From NCBI GenBank assembly GCA_964412375.1, contig CAYPOD010000011.1, positions 1-64,000 on the forward strand: 64,000 nt of DNA, given 5' to 3'. The position numbers were made by a program, and so were the translations under genes. Every line of letters begins with the position of its first letter. The first letter of the stretch is position 1. Origin of the DNA: CADEDV01 sp964412375 (GTDB taxonomy: Bacteria; Bacteroidota; Bacteroidia; Chitinophagales; Chitinophagaceae). Of this stretch, positions 34,568-42,577 are shown piece after piece. The notes below the pieces were generated by a model. It ran no database searches and was not told where the DNA came from. It saw only the letters and a program-made list of their open reading frames with translations.

Positions 34568-34575
34568 CAAAACTA
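34568..34575 (-). promoter_or_regulatory. -7 box next to the TPR lipoprotein start
   Basis: On the minus strand TAGTTTTG matches TAnnTTTG and lies 4 bp from the ATG, so the mRNA would be leaderless, as at the hemerythrin gene. Confidence 0.45.
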
Positions 34576-34631
34576 TATGTTTTAGGGCAGAGGTATGACA
34601 AACTGCTGACAAAGCAGGTTGCCCGAAAAAT

Positions 34632-34639
34632 TACCTTTG
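34632..34639 (+). promoter_or_regulatory. -7 box of the PD40 lipoprotein gene
   Basis: TACCTTTG matches TAnnTTTG, 23 bp before the ATG. No -33 TTTG at correct spacing is seen. Confidence 0.45.
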
Positions 34640-34662
34640 CCGGCACATTGAAACGTAGAAAT

Positions 34663-35763
34663 ATGAAAAAACTTATATTCTTACCTGTTGCACTTGTATT
34701 AATATTTTCGGCGTGCAACAATTCATCACAGATCGCACAAACCATTGCACCCGCTACCGATACACTGCGTTATCCGGAAGAAACGCATTTTAAGAATTTG
34801 CAGCAACTCACATTTGGCGGCGACAATGCCGAAGCCTACTGGAGCTATGATGGAAAATGGCTGGTGTTTCAGCGGACGAATGTAAAAGAAGGAGTGAACT
34901 GTGACCAGATATTTGTAGGAAAAGTGCCAACAAAACCGGGTGAAAAATTTACTTATAAAATGGTAAGCACCGGCAAAGGCAGAACCACCTGTGCTTATTT
35001 CACGAAAGACAACAAGCATATCATTTATGCATCTACCCATTTGGGAAGTGCAGATTGCCCTCCGGTGCCAGACAGGGCCAAGTATGGCAACAAATATATC
35101 TGGCCGTTGTACAGCAGTTATGATATTTTCATGGCCGATCTCAATGGCAAGATCGTGAAGCAGCTCACTAATTCTCCTCATTATGATGCAGAAGCGACTT
35201 TGTCGCCGGATGGAAAGAAAATGATCTATACCAGCACCAAGGATGGAGATATAGAGTTATACATCATGGACCTGGAAAGCGGTGCAGAAAAAAGGATCAC
35301 CCATACATTGGGTTATGACGGTGGCGCCTGGTTTAGCCCCGATGGCACAAAACTGATCTGGAGAGCATCAAGACCTAAGACAGATGCGGAAATCAAAGAA
35401 TACAAAGACCTGCTGGCTGAAAACCTCGTGGCGCCAACAAATATGGAAGTGTGGGTGGCCAATGCCGATGGCAGCAATGCAAGACAGGTAACAAATTACG
35501 GACAGGCCAACTGGGCACCCACTTATATGCCCGACAGCAAACGCATCATCTTTGCTTCCAACCATGAATATAAAAGAGGGTTTCCTTTCAATATGTATAC
35601 CATCAATGAGGACGGAACCAACTTGCAGAAAATAAGCCGTGATTCAGGCTTTGATGCCTTCCCGATGTTTTCTCCTGATGGTAAAAAGCTGGTTTTCTCT
35701 AGTAACCGTAACAATGGCGGCACACGAGATACAAATGTGTTCATAGCAGATTGGATGGAGTAA
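34663..35763 (+). CDS. TolB-like PD40 beta-propeller lipoprotein
   Basis: About 366 residues from MKKLIFLPVALVLIFSACN, a lipoprotein signal; the upstream extension overlaps the divergent promoter region and was rejected. The mature protein has repeated WD40-like/PD40 strands: AYWSYDGKWLVFQR, ATLSPDGKKMIYTST, AWFSPDGTKLIWRAS and PMFSPDGKKLVFSSNR, as in TolB propellers. Probably a periplasmic binding or scaffold protein; no peptidase domain is attached. It diverges from the TPR lipoprotein gene. Confidence 0.85.
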   Translation: MKKLIFLPVALVLIFSACNNSSQIAQTIAPATDTLRYPEETHFKNLQQLTFGGDNAEAYWSYDGKWLVFQRTNVKEGVNCDQIFVGKVPTKPGEKFTYKMVSTGKGRTTCAYFTKDNKHIIYASTHLGSADCPPVPDRAKYGNKYIWPLYSSYDIFMADLNGKIVKQLTNSPHYDAEATLSPDGKKMIYTSTKDGDIELYIMDLESGAEKRITHTLGYDGGAWFSPDGTKLIWRASRPKTDAEIKEYKDLLAENLVAPTNMEVWVANADGSNARQVTNYGQANWAPTYMPDSKRIIFASNHEYKRGFPFNMYTINEDGTNLQKISRDSGFDAFPMFSPDGKKLVFSSNRNNGGTRDTNVFIADWME

Positions 35764-35852
35764 GAAAAAATACGATTGCTACAATCCCCGGAACCTGTTA
35801 TTTTGGAACAGAATTTGGGAATCCTTAGCCAGTTGCCAAACGTATTTACAAT

Positions 35853-36608
35853 ATGAAAACAATCCCCTGGTTATTTATACTGTTTTTTTTATTTGCCGGT
35901 TGCAGCAAAACCAGCACCACGTATGTTAATAACCCGGATGCACCCGATCATCTGCATAACCGCCAGGTGGGGGCCTCTGCCAATGAGTTGCTATCCGCAG
36001 CAAAATACACATCACTGAAAATAGAAGTTCAGTACATGCAGGGATACCAGCCTGATGCAGCTGCATTAACACATCTGCAGAATATGCTTGCCGGCATCCT
36101 CAACAAACCTGCCGGCATTACTATTATCACCAAACAGATAGCGGCTTCTTCAAACCCGGCACTTACGCTTGATAATATTATCAGTATTGAAAGAAATAAC
36201 CGTACAGCTTTTACCAGCGGAAATGAACTGGCTGTTTACATTTTGTACACCAATGGCAGTTATACTGACGCCAATGTACTCGGGATCGCTTATAAGAATA
36301 CTTCTGCTGTTCTGTTTGGCAAAAAGATACATGATAATTCCGGGGGACTAGGCCAACCAAGCCGGACAAAACTGGTGGCTACTGTAGCCGAACATGAACT
36401 GGGTCACCTGATGGGCCTGGTGGATATTGGGTCACCGATGCAAACCAATCATAAGGATGTGACGCATGGCAGCCATTGCAACAATACAAGTTGTCTTATG
36501 TATTATGCATCGGAAACGAGCGACATATTCGGTTTTCTTGTTACCGGGAACATCCCGATATTGGATGCAGCCTGCAGGGAAGATCTCCGTGCCAACGGGG
36601 GACAGTAA
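35853..36608 (+). CDS. Lipoprotein zinc metalloprotease-like protein (HExxHxxGxxD)
   Basis: 251 residues with a lipobox (FLFAGC). Near residue 185 is TVAEHELGHLMGLVD, a HExxHxxG zinc motif whose third-ligand position is Asp, followed by a SCLMYY stretch that could be the Met-turn of metzincins. HExxHxxGxxD is the pattern of snapalysins (family M7), but the overall relation is not clear. Expected to be surface- or periplasm-anchored by lipid. The substrate is unknown and the active residues look intact. Confidence 0.72.
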   Translation: MKTIPWLFILFFLFAGCSKTSTTYVNNPDAPDHLHNRQVGASANELLSAAKYTSLKIEVQYMQGYQPDAAALTHLQNMLAGILNKPAGITIITKQIAASSNPALTLDNIISIERNNRTAFTSGNELAVYILYTNGSYTDANVLGIAYKNTSAVLFGKKIHDNSGGLGQPSRTKLVATVAEHELGHLMGLVDIGSPMQTNHKDVTHGSHCNNTSCLMYYASETSDIFGFLVTGNIPILDAACREDLRANGGQ

Positions 36609-36653
36609 CTCATATCAGCTTTCTTTTTGGGGTACTGATGCTGGAATATCAGA

Positions 36654-36685
36654 TTTGATGTTGCCGCCCGGCTGTTGTAGTTTTG
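36654..36685 (+). promoter_or_regulatory. Bacteroidota-type promoter of the four-helix membrane protein gene
   Basis: TTTG (36654-36657) and TAGTTTTG (36678-36685) are separated by 20 bp. The ATG is 20 bp downstream. Confidence 0.72.
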
Positions 36686-36704
36686 AACACCTAAATCAAT
36701 TGCT

Positions 36705-37172
36705 ATGTACAACGGTCTGCTTCATTTGCATAATCTCCTTCGCTGGGCTATTCTCATCTTATTGATCGTGGCAATTGTCCGCCATCTTTCCGGCATGAGC
36801 AAAAAACAAGCAGTTGATGCCCGTGATCAGCGGATTGATCTGTTCCTGATGATAGCGGCACATATCACCCTCGTGGTGGGTTTCTACCAGTGGCTTGCCG
36901 GGCCTTTAGGTCTTAAGCAGATTCAAAATACCGGGATAGGTGAAGTGATGAAAAATAGCGCAGTCAGGTTTTGGGCCATAGAACATATGATGGGTATGCT
37001 GATTGCAATCGTACTGATCACCATCGGCAGGGGAGCCGTAAAAAGAGCCACTGACTGGACAGCTCATAAAAAAGCATTCTGGTTTTTCCTTGTGGCGCTA
37101 TTGATCATATTGGTATCTATCCCATGGCCTTTCCGTGAGGGTATTGGCCGGCCCTGGTTCCCGGGAATGTAA
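36705..37172 (+). CDS. Four-helix integral membrane protein, cytochrome b-like
   Basis: 155 residues with four membrane helices and conserved-looking His residues: LLHLHNLLRW at the start, IAAHITLVVGFYQW, FWAIEHMMGM, and WTAHKKAFWFF. Bacteroidota proteins of this layout are often annotated 'cytochrome B', since the His could ligate haem, but haem binding is not proven. The C-terminus (IPWPFREGIGRPWFPGM) is Pro/aromatic-rich. It has its own promoter and is convergent with the aminotransferase gene. Confidence 0.68.
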   Translation: MYNGLLHLHNLLRWAILILLIVAIVRHLSGMSKKQAVDARDQRIDLFLMIAAHITLVVGFYQWLAGPLGLKQIQNTGIGEVMKNSAVRFWAIEHMMGMLIAIVLITIGRGAVKRATDWTAHKKAFWFFLVALLIILVSIPWPFREGIGRPWFPGM

Positions 37173-37191
37173 AAAATAGATAATCTCATTT

Positions 37192-38289
37192 TTAACCAAT
37201 CAGCGCTGCTGCCACCTGCTGCATTTCTTCCACTGTGCCCACACTCAACCGCAGCCATTTGGTTCCCTGTTCAAAGGTCCTGGCGCCAATGATATTTTTT
37301 GATTCCAGGATGGAAGGAACATATTTGCCAAACGTAGAAGAATCAAAATAAACAAAGCTGGTATGTGAAGGAATATATTTCATGCCGGCTTTGTTCAATG
37401 CAGCATACAAAACTTCACGGGCCTTTTCATTTTCTTTTTTACAATAACTGATAAAGGCTTTATCATTCAATGAAGCCATAGCACCGGCTAAAGCGACTGC
37501 GCTGGCGCCGGCATTGGCCCAGGGTTGCAATTCGTTTAAATGCCGTATCGTTTGCGGATGCGCCAGTGCATAACCCACCCTGGCGCCTGCCATGCCATAT
37601 ATCTTGGAAAAAGTTTTGGCGATAACAAGATTGGGATAATCATTCACCAGTTTCGCCATGGATGGTTCATTGCTGAATTCCGTATAGGCCTCATCCAATA
37701 ACACAATCGTCTTCGGAGCCACCTCTTTAATAAATGTTTCCAAATCACCGGCAGGTATTATGGTGCCGGTAGGGTTGCCGGGATTGCAGAGGTAAACCAT
37801 TTTGGTGTCTGCAGTTATGGCTTCTTTCATCCGCTGCAGGTCGGTTTCTTTCTTTGCCGTAAGCGGTACCAATTTTATATCTAACCCGCATCGTTTTGCA
37901 GCAGGCATCCATAACCGAAAAGTAGGATCAGGCGCCACGGCATTTCCTTTTTGCAATGCCGCCCAGGTGGAAACAACACCCAGGAGTTCAGACGAACCGG
38001 CGCCGATGGCAATATGTTCTTTTGTGTGACCTGTAAGGGCGGCGATCTTCTCCCTCAATTGGGTGGTCACATCCCAGGGATAGCGGTTCGAAGTGCTTAC
38101 GGCATCCATCATGGCTTTGCGGGCCATGCTGCAGGGGCCATGCGGGTTTTCATTTGAACTTAACTTGATGATGCCCGAAATATTTTTTTGAGAAATGTTT
38201 TTGAAAGCCTCCCGGGCAAACAAATCACGGCTTAAGCTAAAGGCGCCAATAGCCATTGCCGTATGTTTCAGCAGCTCACGACGTTGCAT
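37192..38289 (-). CDS. HisC-like PLP-dependent aminotransferase with Tat signal
   Basis: 365 residues. The N-terminus MQRRELLKHTAMAIGAFSLSRDLFA has a twin-arginine signature (RRELLK) and a hydrophobic core, so export by Tat is likely. The fold-type I core shows IKLSSNENPHGP, YLCNPGNPTGTI, VLLDEAYTEF and AKTFSKIYGMAGARVGY, with the PLP Lys in TFSKIY. The sequence is closest to histidinol-phosphate aminotransferases, but a periplasmic location argues against a role in histidine synthesis. No his genes are nearby. Substrate unknown. Confidence 0.85.
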   Translation of the reverse strand: MQRRELLKHTAMAIGAFSLSRDLFAREAFKNISQKNISGIIKLSSNENPHGPCSMARKAMMDAVSTSNRYPWDVTTQLREKIAALTGHTKEHIAIGAGSSELLGVVSTWAALQKGNAVAPDPTFRLWMPAAKRCGLDIKLVPLTAKKETDLQRMKEAITADTKMVYLCNPGNPTGTIIPAGDLETFIKEVAPKTIVLLDEAYTEFSNEPSMAKLVNDYPNLVIAKTFSKIYGMAGARVGYALAHPQTIRHLNELQPWANAGASAVALAGAMASLNDKAFISYCKKENEKAREVLYAALNKAGMKYIPSHTSFVYFDSSTFGKYVPSILESKNIIGARTFEQGTKWLRLSVGTVEEMQQVAAALIG

Positions 38290-38415
38290 AAAAATAAATT
38301 TGATTGAAAGTTACGATAAAAGCAAAGTTTCTGGGAAAACTGTTTAGCAAGAGGTCGGTTTCGTATTGTCTTTTGCTGATTGACAACTGCAACCTCAATA
38401 CCAATAAACAAATAA

Positions 38416-38447
38416 CCCAATTCCTAACTCCCTCTTTTCCCTAATTC
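38416..38447. repeat. Octad repeat overlapping the 3' end of the yfcE-like gene
   Basis: Four 8-bp units (CCCAATTC, CTAACTCC, CTCTTTTC, CCTAATTC). On the minus strand they encode the last residues (ELGKRGS) and stop codon of the phosphodiesterase. The match to a strict 8-bp period is moderate. Confidence 0.55.
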
Positions 38448-38921
38448 AATGACCTCACAATCCTTCATCTCTTTGCCATCAATTACAAACCGGATCAGTG
38501 TTCTCACTTTATGCCAGCCCTGCCTGCCTGCAGCCCCGGGATTCATATGAAGGCAATTTAGCTTATCATCATACATAATTTTCAAAATATGCGAATGGCC
38601 GCTGATAAATAGTTGAGGTTTATGCAGCAACAATTCTTTTCTTGTTTCGGGATTATAGCGGGGAGGCGAGCCGCCGATATGCCGTAGCAGAACTTTCACT
38701 TCTTCGCACATAAACACAATTTGTTCCGGAAATACACTTCGAATACCAATATCATCAATATTGCCATACACTCCTTTCAATCTCTTTTCCTCCTTTAATC
38801 TCTTAGCGACTCCTTCTCCAAAATCCCCCGCATGCCATATTTCATCGCAATTGTCAAAATGATTAAAAACCGCTTCATCCAGCCAGCCATGAGTGTCTGA
38901 TATTAATCCGATCCGTGTCAA
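38424..38921 (-). CDS. YfcE/MJ0936-type metallophosphoesterase
   Basis: 165 residues. Calcineurin-like metal motifs are GLISDTHGWLD, WHAGDFG, VYGNID (GNxD) and FISGHSHILK (GHxH), as in small bacterial phosphodiesterases such as YfcE. The start is a TTG, since no ATG lies between it and the upstream in-frame stop at 38949-38951; ATT at 38934-38936 is an alternative. The gene is bracketed by octads at its 3' end and heptads just upstream, which suggests that repeat growth altered its boundaries. Confidence 0.88.
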   Translation of the reverse strand: MTRIGLISDTHGWLDEAVFNHFDNCDEIWHAGDFGEGVAKRLKEEKRLKGVYGNIDDIGIRSVFPEQIVFMCEEVKVLLRHIGGSPPRYNPETRKELLLHKPQLFISGHSHILKIMYDDKLNCLHMNPGAAGRQGWHKVRTLIRFVIDGKEMKDCEVIELGKRGS

Positions 38922-38945
38922 AAGGGTGTTGTAAATTTGAACGGC

Positions 38946-38980
38946 AATCTAAAATCAAAAATCTGAAATCAAAAATCAGG
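38946..38980. repeat. Heptad repeat between yfcE-like gene and hmgA
   Basis: Five consecutive 7-bp units on the plus strand: AATCTAA, AATCAAA, AATCTGA, AATCAAA, AATCAGG. The period is exact. No inverted partner was found nearby. Confidence 0.85.
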
Positions 38981-39110
38981 TTATGCCTTTCCACAGAAAT
39001 TTCACATACTACATTGACAAAAGGAAATGGAAATACTATTTCCTCATGGTCTCTCTCGAATTAGGACAATAACAAAAAGTAATGCTGCCCAGGCCCGAAG
39101 CATGCCTTCA

Positions 39111-39150
39111 TCAACTAATTAACTTATCAACTTTTCAACTTAATAACATG
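39111..39150. repeat. Octad repeat running into the hmgA start codon
   Basis: Five consecutive 8-bp units: TCAACTAA, TTAACTTA, TCAACTTT, TCAACTTA, ATAACATG. The last unit contains the hmgA ATG, so the repeat forms the whole immediate 5' leader. Confidence 0.8.
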
Positions 39151-40305
39151 CCTCATTATTATAAACTCGGAAATATTCCGCACAAACGCCACACACAGTT
39201 CCGCAAACCGGACGGAACCCTCTATAGCGAGCAATTATTTTCTACCGAGGGCTTCAGTGATGATTATTCACTGCTCTATCATTGCCATCCGCCTACACAG
39301 ATCATCAAAACAGAACCACAGGTAGATGTGAGTCCGCAGGTGGCCGAAGAAAAAATGCTGAAGCACCGCAGCTTTGAAGGATTTCATGTCAAACCCATCG
39401 CTGACTATTTACAAAGCCGAATACCGGTGCTGGTAAATAATGATTGCCACATTGTGCTGGCAGCGCCACAGCAAAGTATGAAAGACTACTATTACAAAAA
39501 CACTGATGCCGATGAGATGATCTTTGTGCATGAGGGCACAGGCACGGTGCATACGCAATACGGCAAACTGCCTTTTGGCTATGGTGATTATATCGTGTTA
39601 CCAAGGGGAACAATCTATCAAATAGAGTTTAACGATGATAAGAATCGCCTGTTCATTGTTGAATCATTCACGCCGCTTCGGTTTCCTAAACGCTATATGA
39701 GCCGTTTCGGGCAACTGATGGAACATTCACCATATTGTGAAAGGGATATCCGCCCCCCGCAGGAACTGGAAACCTTTGATGAGAAAGGTGATTTCCTGAT
39801 CAAAGCCAAAAAAAGGGGAGTACTCTATGGCCTGCACTATGGCACACACCCCTTTGATGTTATTGGCTGGGATGGCTGTTGCTATCCTTATATTTTCTCT
39901 ATTCATGATTTTGAACCGATCACAGGCAGAGTGCATCAGCCGCCACCGGTGCACCAGACTTTTGAGACCAATGCTTTTGTGGTTTGCTCTTTTGTGCCCC
40001 GGTTGTTTGATTATCATCCCAATGCCATTCCGGCGCCGTACAACCACAGCAATATTGACAGCGATGAAGTGATCTATTATGTGGATGGCGATTTCATGAG
40101 CCGCAAGAATGTGACAAGGGGAATGATCACCCTGCATCCTGCGGGTATTCCGCATGGCCCGCATCCCGGCGCTGTAGAAAAAAGCATCGGCGCCAAAGAA
40201 ACAAAAGAACTGGCGGTGATGGTGGACACTTTCCGTCCGTTGATGCTGACCAAACAGGCATTGGAGATCGAGAATCCCAACTATGTGATGAGTTGGGCAG
40301 AGTGA
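39148..40305 (+). CDS. hmgA: Homogentisate 1,2-dioxygenase
   Basis: About 385 residues from MPHYYKLGNIPHKRHTQFRKPDG. The start is at the ATG inside the octad repeat; the longer upstream frame is repeat-derived. Cupin-type motifs are DEMIFVHEGTGTVHT, YGDYIVLPRGTIYQIEF, SDEVIYYVDGDF and HPAGIPHGPHPG, typical of HmgA; the His/Glu iron site lies in the C-terminal half. It cleaves the homogentisate ring in tyrosine and phenylalanine degradation. The other genes of that pathway are not in the window. Confidence 0.9.
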   Translation: MPHYYKLGNIPHKRHTQFRKPDGTLYSEQLFSTEGFSDDYSLLYHCHPPTQIIKTEPQVDVSPQVAEEKMLKHRSFEGFHVKPIADYLQSRIPVLVNNDCHIVLAAPQQSMKDYYYKNTDADEMIFVHEGTGTVHTQYGKLPFGYGDYIVLPRGTIYQIEFNDDKNRLFIVESFTPLRFPKRYMSRFGQLMEHSPYCERDIRPPQELETFDEKGDFLIKAKKRGVLYGLHYGTHPFDVIGWDGCCYPYIFSIHDFEPITGRVHQPPPVHQTFETNAFVVCSFVPRLFDYHPNAIPAPYNHSNIDSDEVIYYVDGDFMSRKNVTRGMITLHPAGIPHGPHPGAVEKSIGAKETKELAVMVDTFRPLMLTKQALEIENPNYVMSWAE

Positions 40306-40311
40306 TGTTAT

Positions 40312-40360
40312 CATCCTGCCTGCCCGCCGTGGCGGGAGTGAAACGAAGGATGGGCGGATT
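40312..40360. repeat. GC-rich dispersed palindrome after hmgA
   Basis: A CCCGCC/GGCGGG hairpin (40323-40336) sits inside an outer CATCCT/AGGATG pairing (40314-40319 with 40347-40352). This looks like a dispersed palindromic element common in this group, lying just after the hmgA stop. Confidence 0.5.
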
Positions 40361-40387
40361 AGCAAAGTCATTTTTCCCCTGGGGTTT

Positions 40388-40416
40388 GAAAGGCCTTTTG
40401 ATGGCCTTTCTTTTTT
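40388..40416 (+). terminator. Terminator downstream of hmgA
   Basis: GAAAGGCC and GGCCTTTC pair around a 7-nt loop, followed by six T residues. It lies 83 bp after the hmgA stop and 75 bp before the next gene. Confidence 0.85.
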
Positions 40417-40491
40417 ATTGCAAAAGTCTCCCGTTGGCCATTTCCCCGCTTTTAAATAGCTTCCCGTTTATTTACCGCAAATTCATCGGCT

Positions 40492-41652
40492 ATGTTTCGT
40501 TCATTCCTTTTTTCTTTTTCTGCCATCATTGTTCTTTTATTTACCTCATCGCAACAAAGCCTGGCGCAGGCCGATAAGGCGGAAGCCGGCATCAAAGCCA
40601 TCATGGAGCAAACACCTGTGATGGGGTTGTCCGTAGCGGTAGTAAAGAAAGGAAAGATCGTCTACAGCCATTCCTTCGGGATGAAAGACATGGAGAAAAA
40701 TATCCCTTTATCAGATGAACATATTTTTCGCATTGCTTCTATCTCCAAATCCTTTTCGGCAACAGCTATTATGCAATTAGCGGAAAAAAAGAAACTGTCA
40801 TTAGAGGATGATGTGAGCAACCTGGTAGGTTTCAAAGTAAGAAATCCCAAATTTCCTGAAACAATCATCACCCTAAGGATGCTTTTGTCACATCGTTCCA
40901 GCATCAATGACAGGCAGGGTTATTTTACACTGGATGCCATCAACCCGGATAAGAATAAGGATTGGGCAAAATGTTATAATGATTATGAACCCGGCACCGG
41001 TTATCAGTACTGCAACCTGAACTATAATATGGCGGGCACCATCATTGAAAGAATATCCGGTGTGCGGTTTGACCAGTATGTGAAGAAAAATATTCTTGAC
41101 CGTCTTGGTTTATATGGCGGCTATTGGGTAGATGGCCTGGACAGCACCCGTTTTGCCACGATCTATGAATACAATGATTCATTAAAGAAATTCACTGCTT
41201 CTCCTGGTGCTTATGCACCCCGTCGTGATGAGATCGCTAACTATGTGATGGGCTATAGCACCCCTTTTTTTTCACCAACAGGCGGTATGAAAATTTCCGC
41301 AACAGACCTCGCCGAATACATGATCATACACATGAAGGAGGGACGGCATAAAGGGAAAAGAATTATTTCGAAGAAAAGTGCCCGCCAAATGCAGACTGCA
41401 CTGTCTGAAAAAGAAGGATATGGGCTGGCTATTTCAACAACCACAAAACTCATTGACGGAAAAACAATGAAGGGACATACCGGTGTGGCCTACGGTCTGT
41501 ACAGCGCCATGTTCTTTCATCCCGAAGAAAAGTTTGGATTTGTAGTAATCAGCAACGGCTGTCATTCCGGCTACACAGATGGCTATAATACAGTGATGCG
41601 AAAAACCATTGCCTGTTTGTATGCGAGTTTTATTGCTAAACCTGCTGATTAG
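40492..41652 (+). CDS. Class C beta-lactamase-like serine hydrolase
   Basis: 386 residues with a signal peptide ending near QSLAQAD. The penicillin-binding-protein/AmpC-like fold shows SISKSF (SxxK, the Ser nucleophile), YCNLNY (YxN) and a C-terminal KGHTGVA (HTG at the KTG position). Exported; possibly a DD-peptidase, esterase or beta-lactamase-like protein. HTG in place of KTG is common in the esterase-like members, so antibiotic resistance should not be assumed. Stand-alone, with a terminator before it. Confidence 0.86.
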   Translation: MFRSFLFSFSAIIVLLFTSSQQSLAQADKAEAGIKAIMEQTPVMGLSVAVVKKGKIVYSHSFGMKDMEKNIPLSDEHIFRIASISKSFSATAIMQLAEKKKLSLEDDVSNLVGFKVRNPKFPETIITLRMLLSHRSSINDRQGYFTLDAINPDKNKDWAKCYNDYEPGTGYQYCNLNYNMAGTIIERISGVRFDQYVKKNILDRLGLYGGYWVDGLDSTRFATIYEYNDSLKKFTASPGAYAPRRDEIANYVMGYSTPFFSPTGGMKISATDLAEYMIIHMKEGRHKGKRIISKKSARQMQTALSEKEGYGLAISTTTKLIDGKTMKGHTGVAYGLYSAMFFHPEEKFGFVVISNGCHSGYTDGYNTVMRKTIACLYASFIAKPAD

Positions 41653-41725
41653 TTTCCCCAAAGTTGTCCTGAAACTGCCTGCTATGCCGTAAACATTTAT
41701 TACTTTCATTGAAAGTTTTTTGGGT

Positions 41726-42556
41726 ATGGATAGTGTAAAGCTTTTTGATAACCGGCAGATACGTTCTGTCTGGAATGATAAAGATGAATCCTGGTATTTC
41801 AGTATTGTGGATGTGGTGAAGGCATTGACCGATAGCCCTAACCCGAGAAAATACTGGAGTGTATTAAAAACCCGCCTTAAAAAAGAGGGCAGCCAGTTGG
41901 CTACAAATTGTAGTCAACTGAAAATGCAATCAGCAGATGGAAAGTTTTACAAAACGGACGTAGCCAGTACAGAGCAACTGCTTCGTCTTATCCAATCCAT
42001 CCCTTCTCCTAAAGCAGAACCTTTCAAGCTATGGCTGGCGCAAACAGGCTATGAAAGAATAGAAGAGATACAAGACCCCGAATTAAGCATTGACCGGGCC
42101 ATGGAAAATTATCTGAAGCTGGGCTATAGTAAAGAATGGATCAACCAGCGGCTCAAAAGCATTGAAGTGAGAAAAGAACTGACAGACGAATGGGAGCAGA
42201 GAGGTGTTAAGAAAGGACAGGAGTATGCGACACTTACGGATATTATCAGTAAAGCATGGAGTGGGAAAACGGTGAAGCAATACAAAAAGCACAAAGGATT
42301 GAAGAAAGAAAACCTGCGGGATAATATGACGAATCTCGAACTGGTGCTGAACATGCTGGCCGAGGCTTCGACTACTGAAATCAGCAAAGAAAAAAAACCT
42401 AAAAGTTTTGAAGACAACAAAACGGTTGCTTTACAGGGCGGCACTATCGCTGGTAATACCCGGAAAGAAATTGAAGCGAAAACAGGGAAGAAAGTAGTAA
42501 GCAGGCTTAATGCAAAAGGATTAAAAGATAAAGACAAAAACAAAAAATTAAAGTAA
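41726..42556 (+). CDS. BRO-family N-terminal domain protein (phage antirepressor-like)
   Basis: About 276 residues from MDSVKLFDNRQIRSVWNDKDESWYFSIVDVV. The N-terminal domain (1-110) follows the BRO-N pattern (WYFSIVDVVKALTDSPNPRKYWSVLKTRL). The C-terminal half is basic and helical, ending in a Lys-rich tail (LKDKDKNKKLK). Such proteins occur as phage antirepressors and as chromosomal relatives in Bacteroidota; no other phage genes are present. The following DUF1801 gene starts 21 bp later on the same strand. Confidence 0.8.
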   Translation: MDSVKLFDNRQIRSVWNDKDESWYFSIVDVVKALTDSPNPRKYWSVLKTRLKKEGSQLATNCSQLKMQSADGKFYKTDVASTEQLLRLIQSIPSPKAEPFKLWLAQTGYERIEEIQDPELSIDRAMENYLKLGYSKEWINQRLKSIEVRKELTDEWEQRGVKKGQEYATLTDIISKAWSGKTVKQYKKHKGLKKENLRDNMTNLELVLNMLAEASTTEISKEKKPKSFEDNKTVALQGGTIAGNTRKEIEAKTGKKVVSRLNAKGLKDKDKNKKLK

Positions 42557-42577
42557 AATATTATTACTGGATCATAA

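Noticed and set aside
39082..39147. Extended N-terminus of HmgA
   Set aside because: The added residues are encoded largely by octad repeats and the family starts at MPHYYKLG.
40492..41652. Antibiotic-resistance beta-lactamase
   Set aside because: Only the general SxxK/YxN fold is visible, with HTG instead of KTG; many such proteins are esterases or peptidases, so resistance cannot be claimed.
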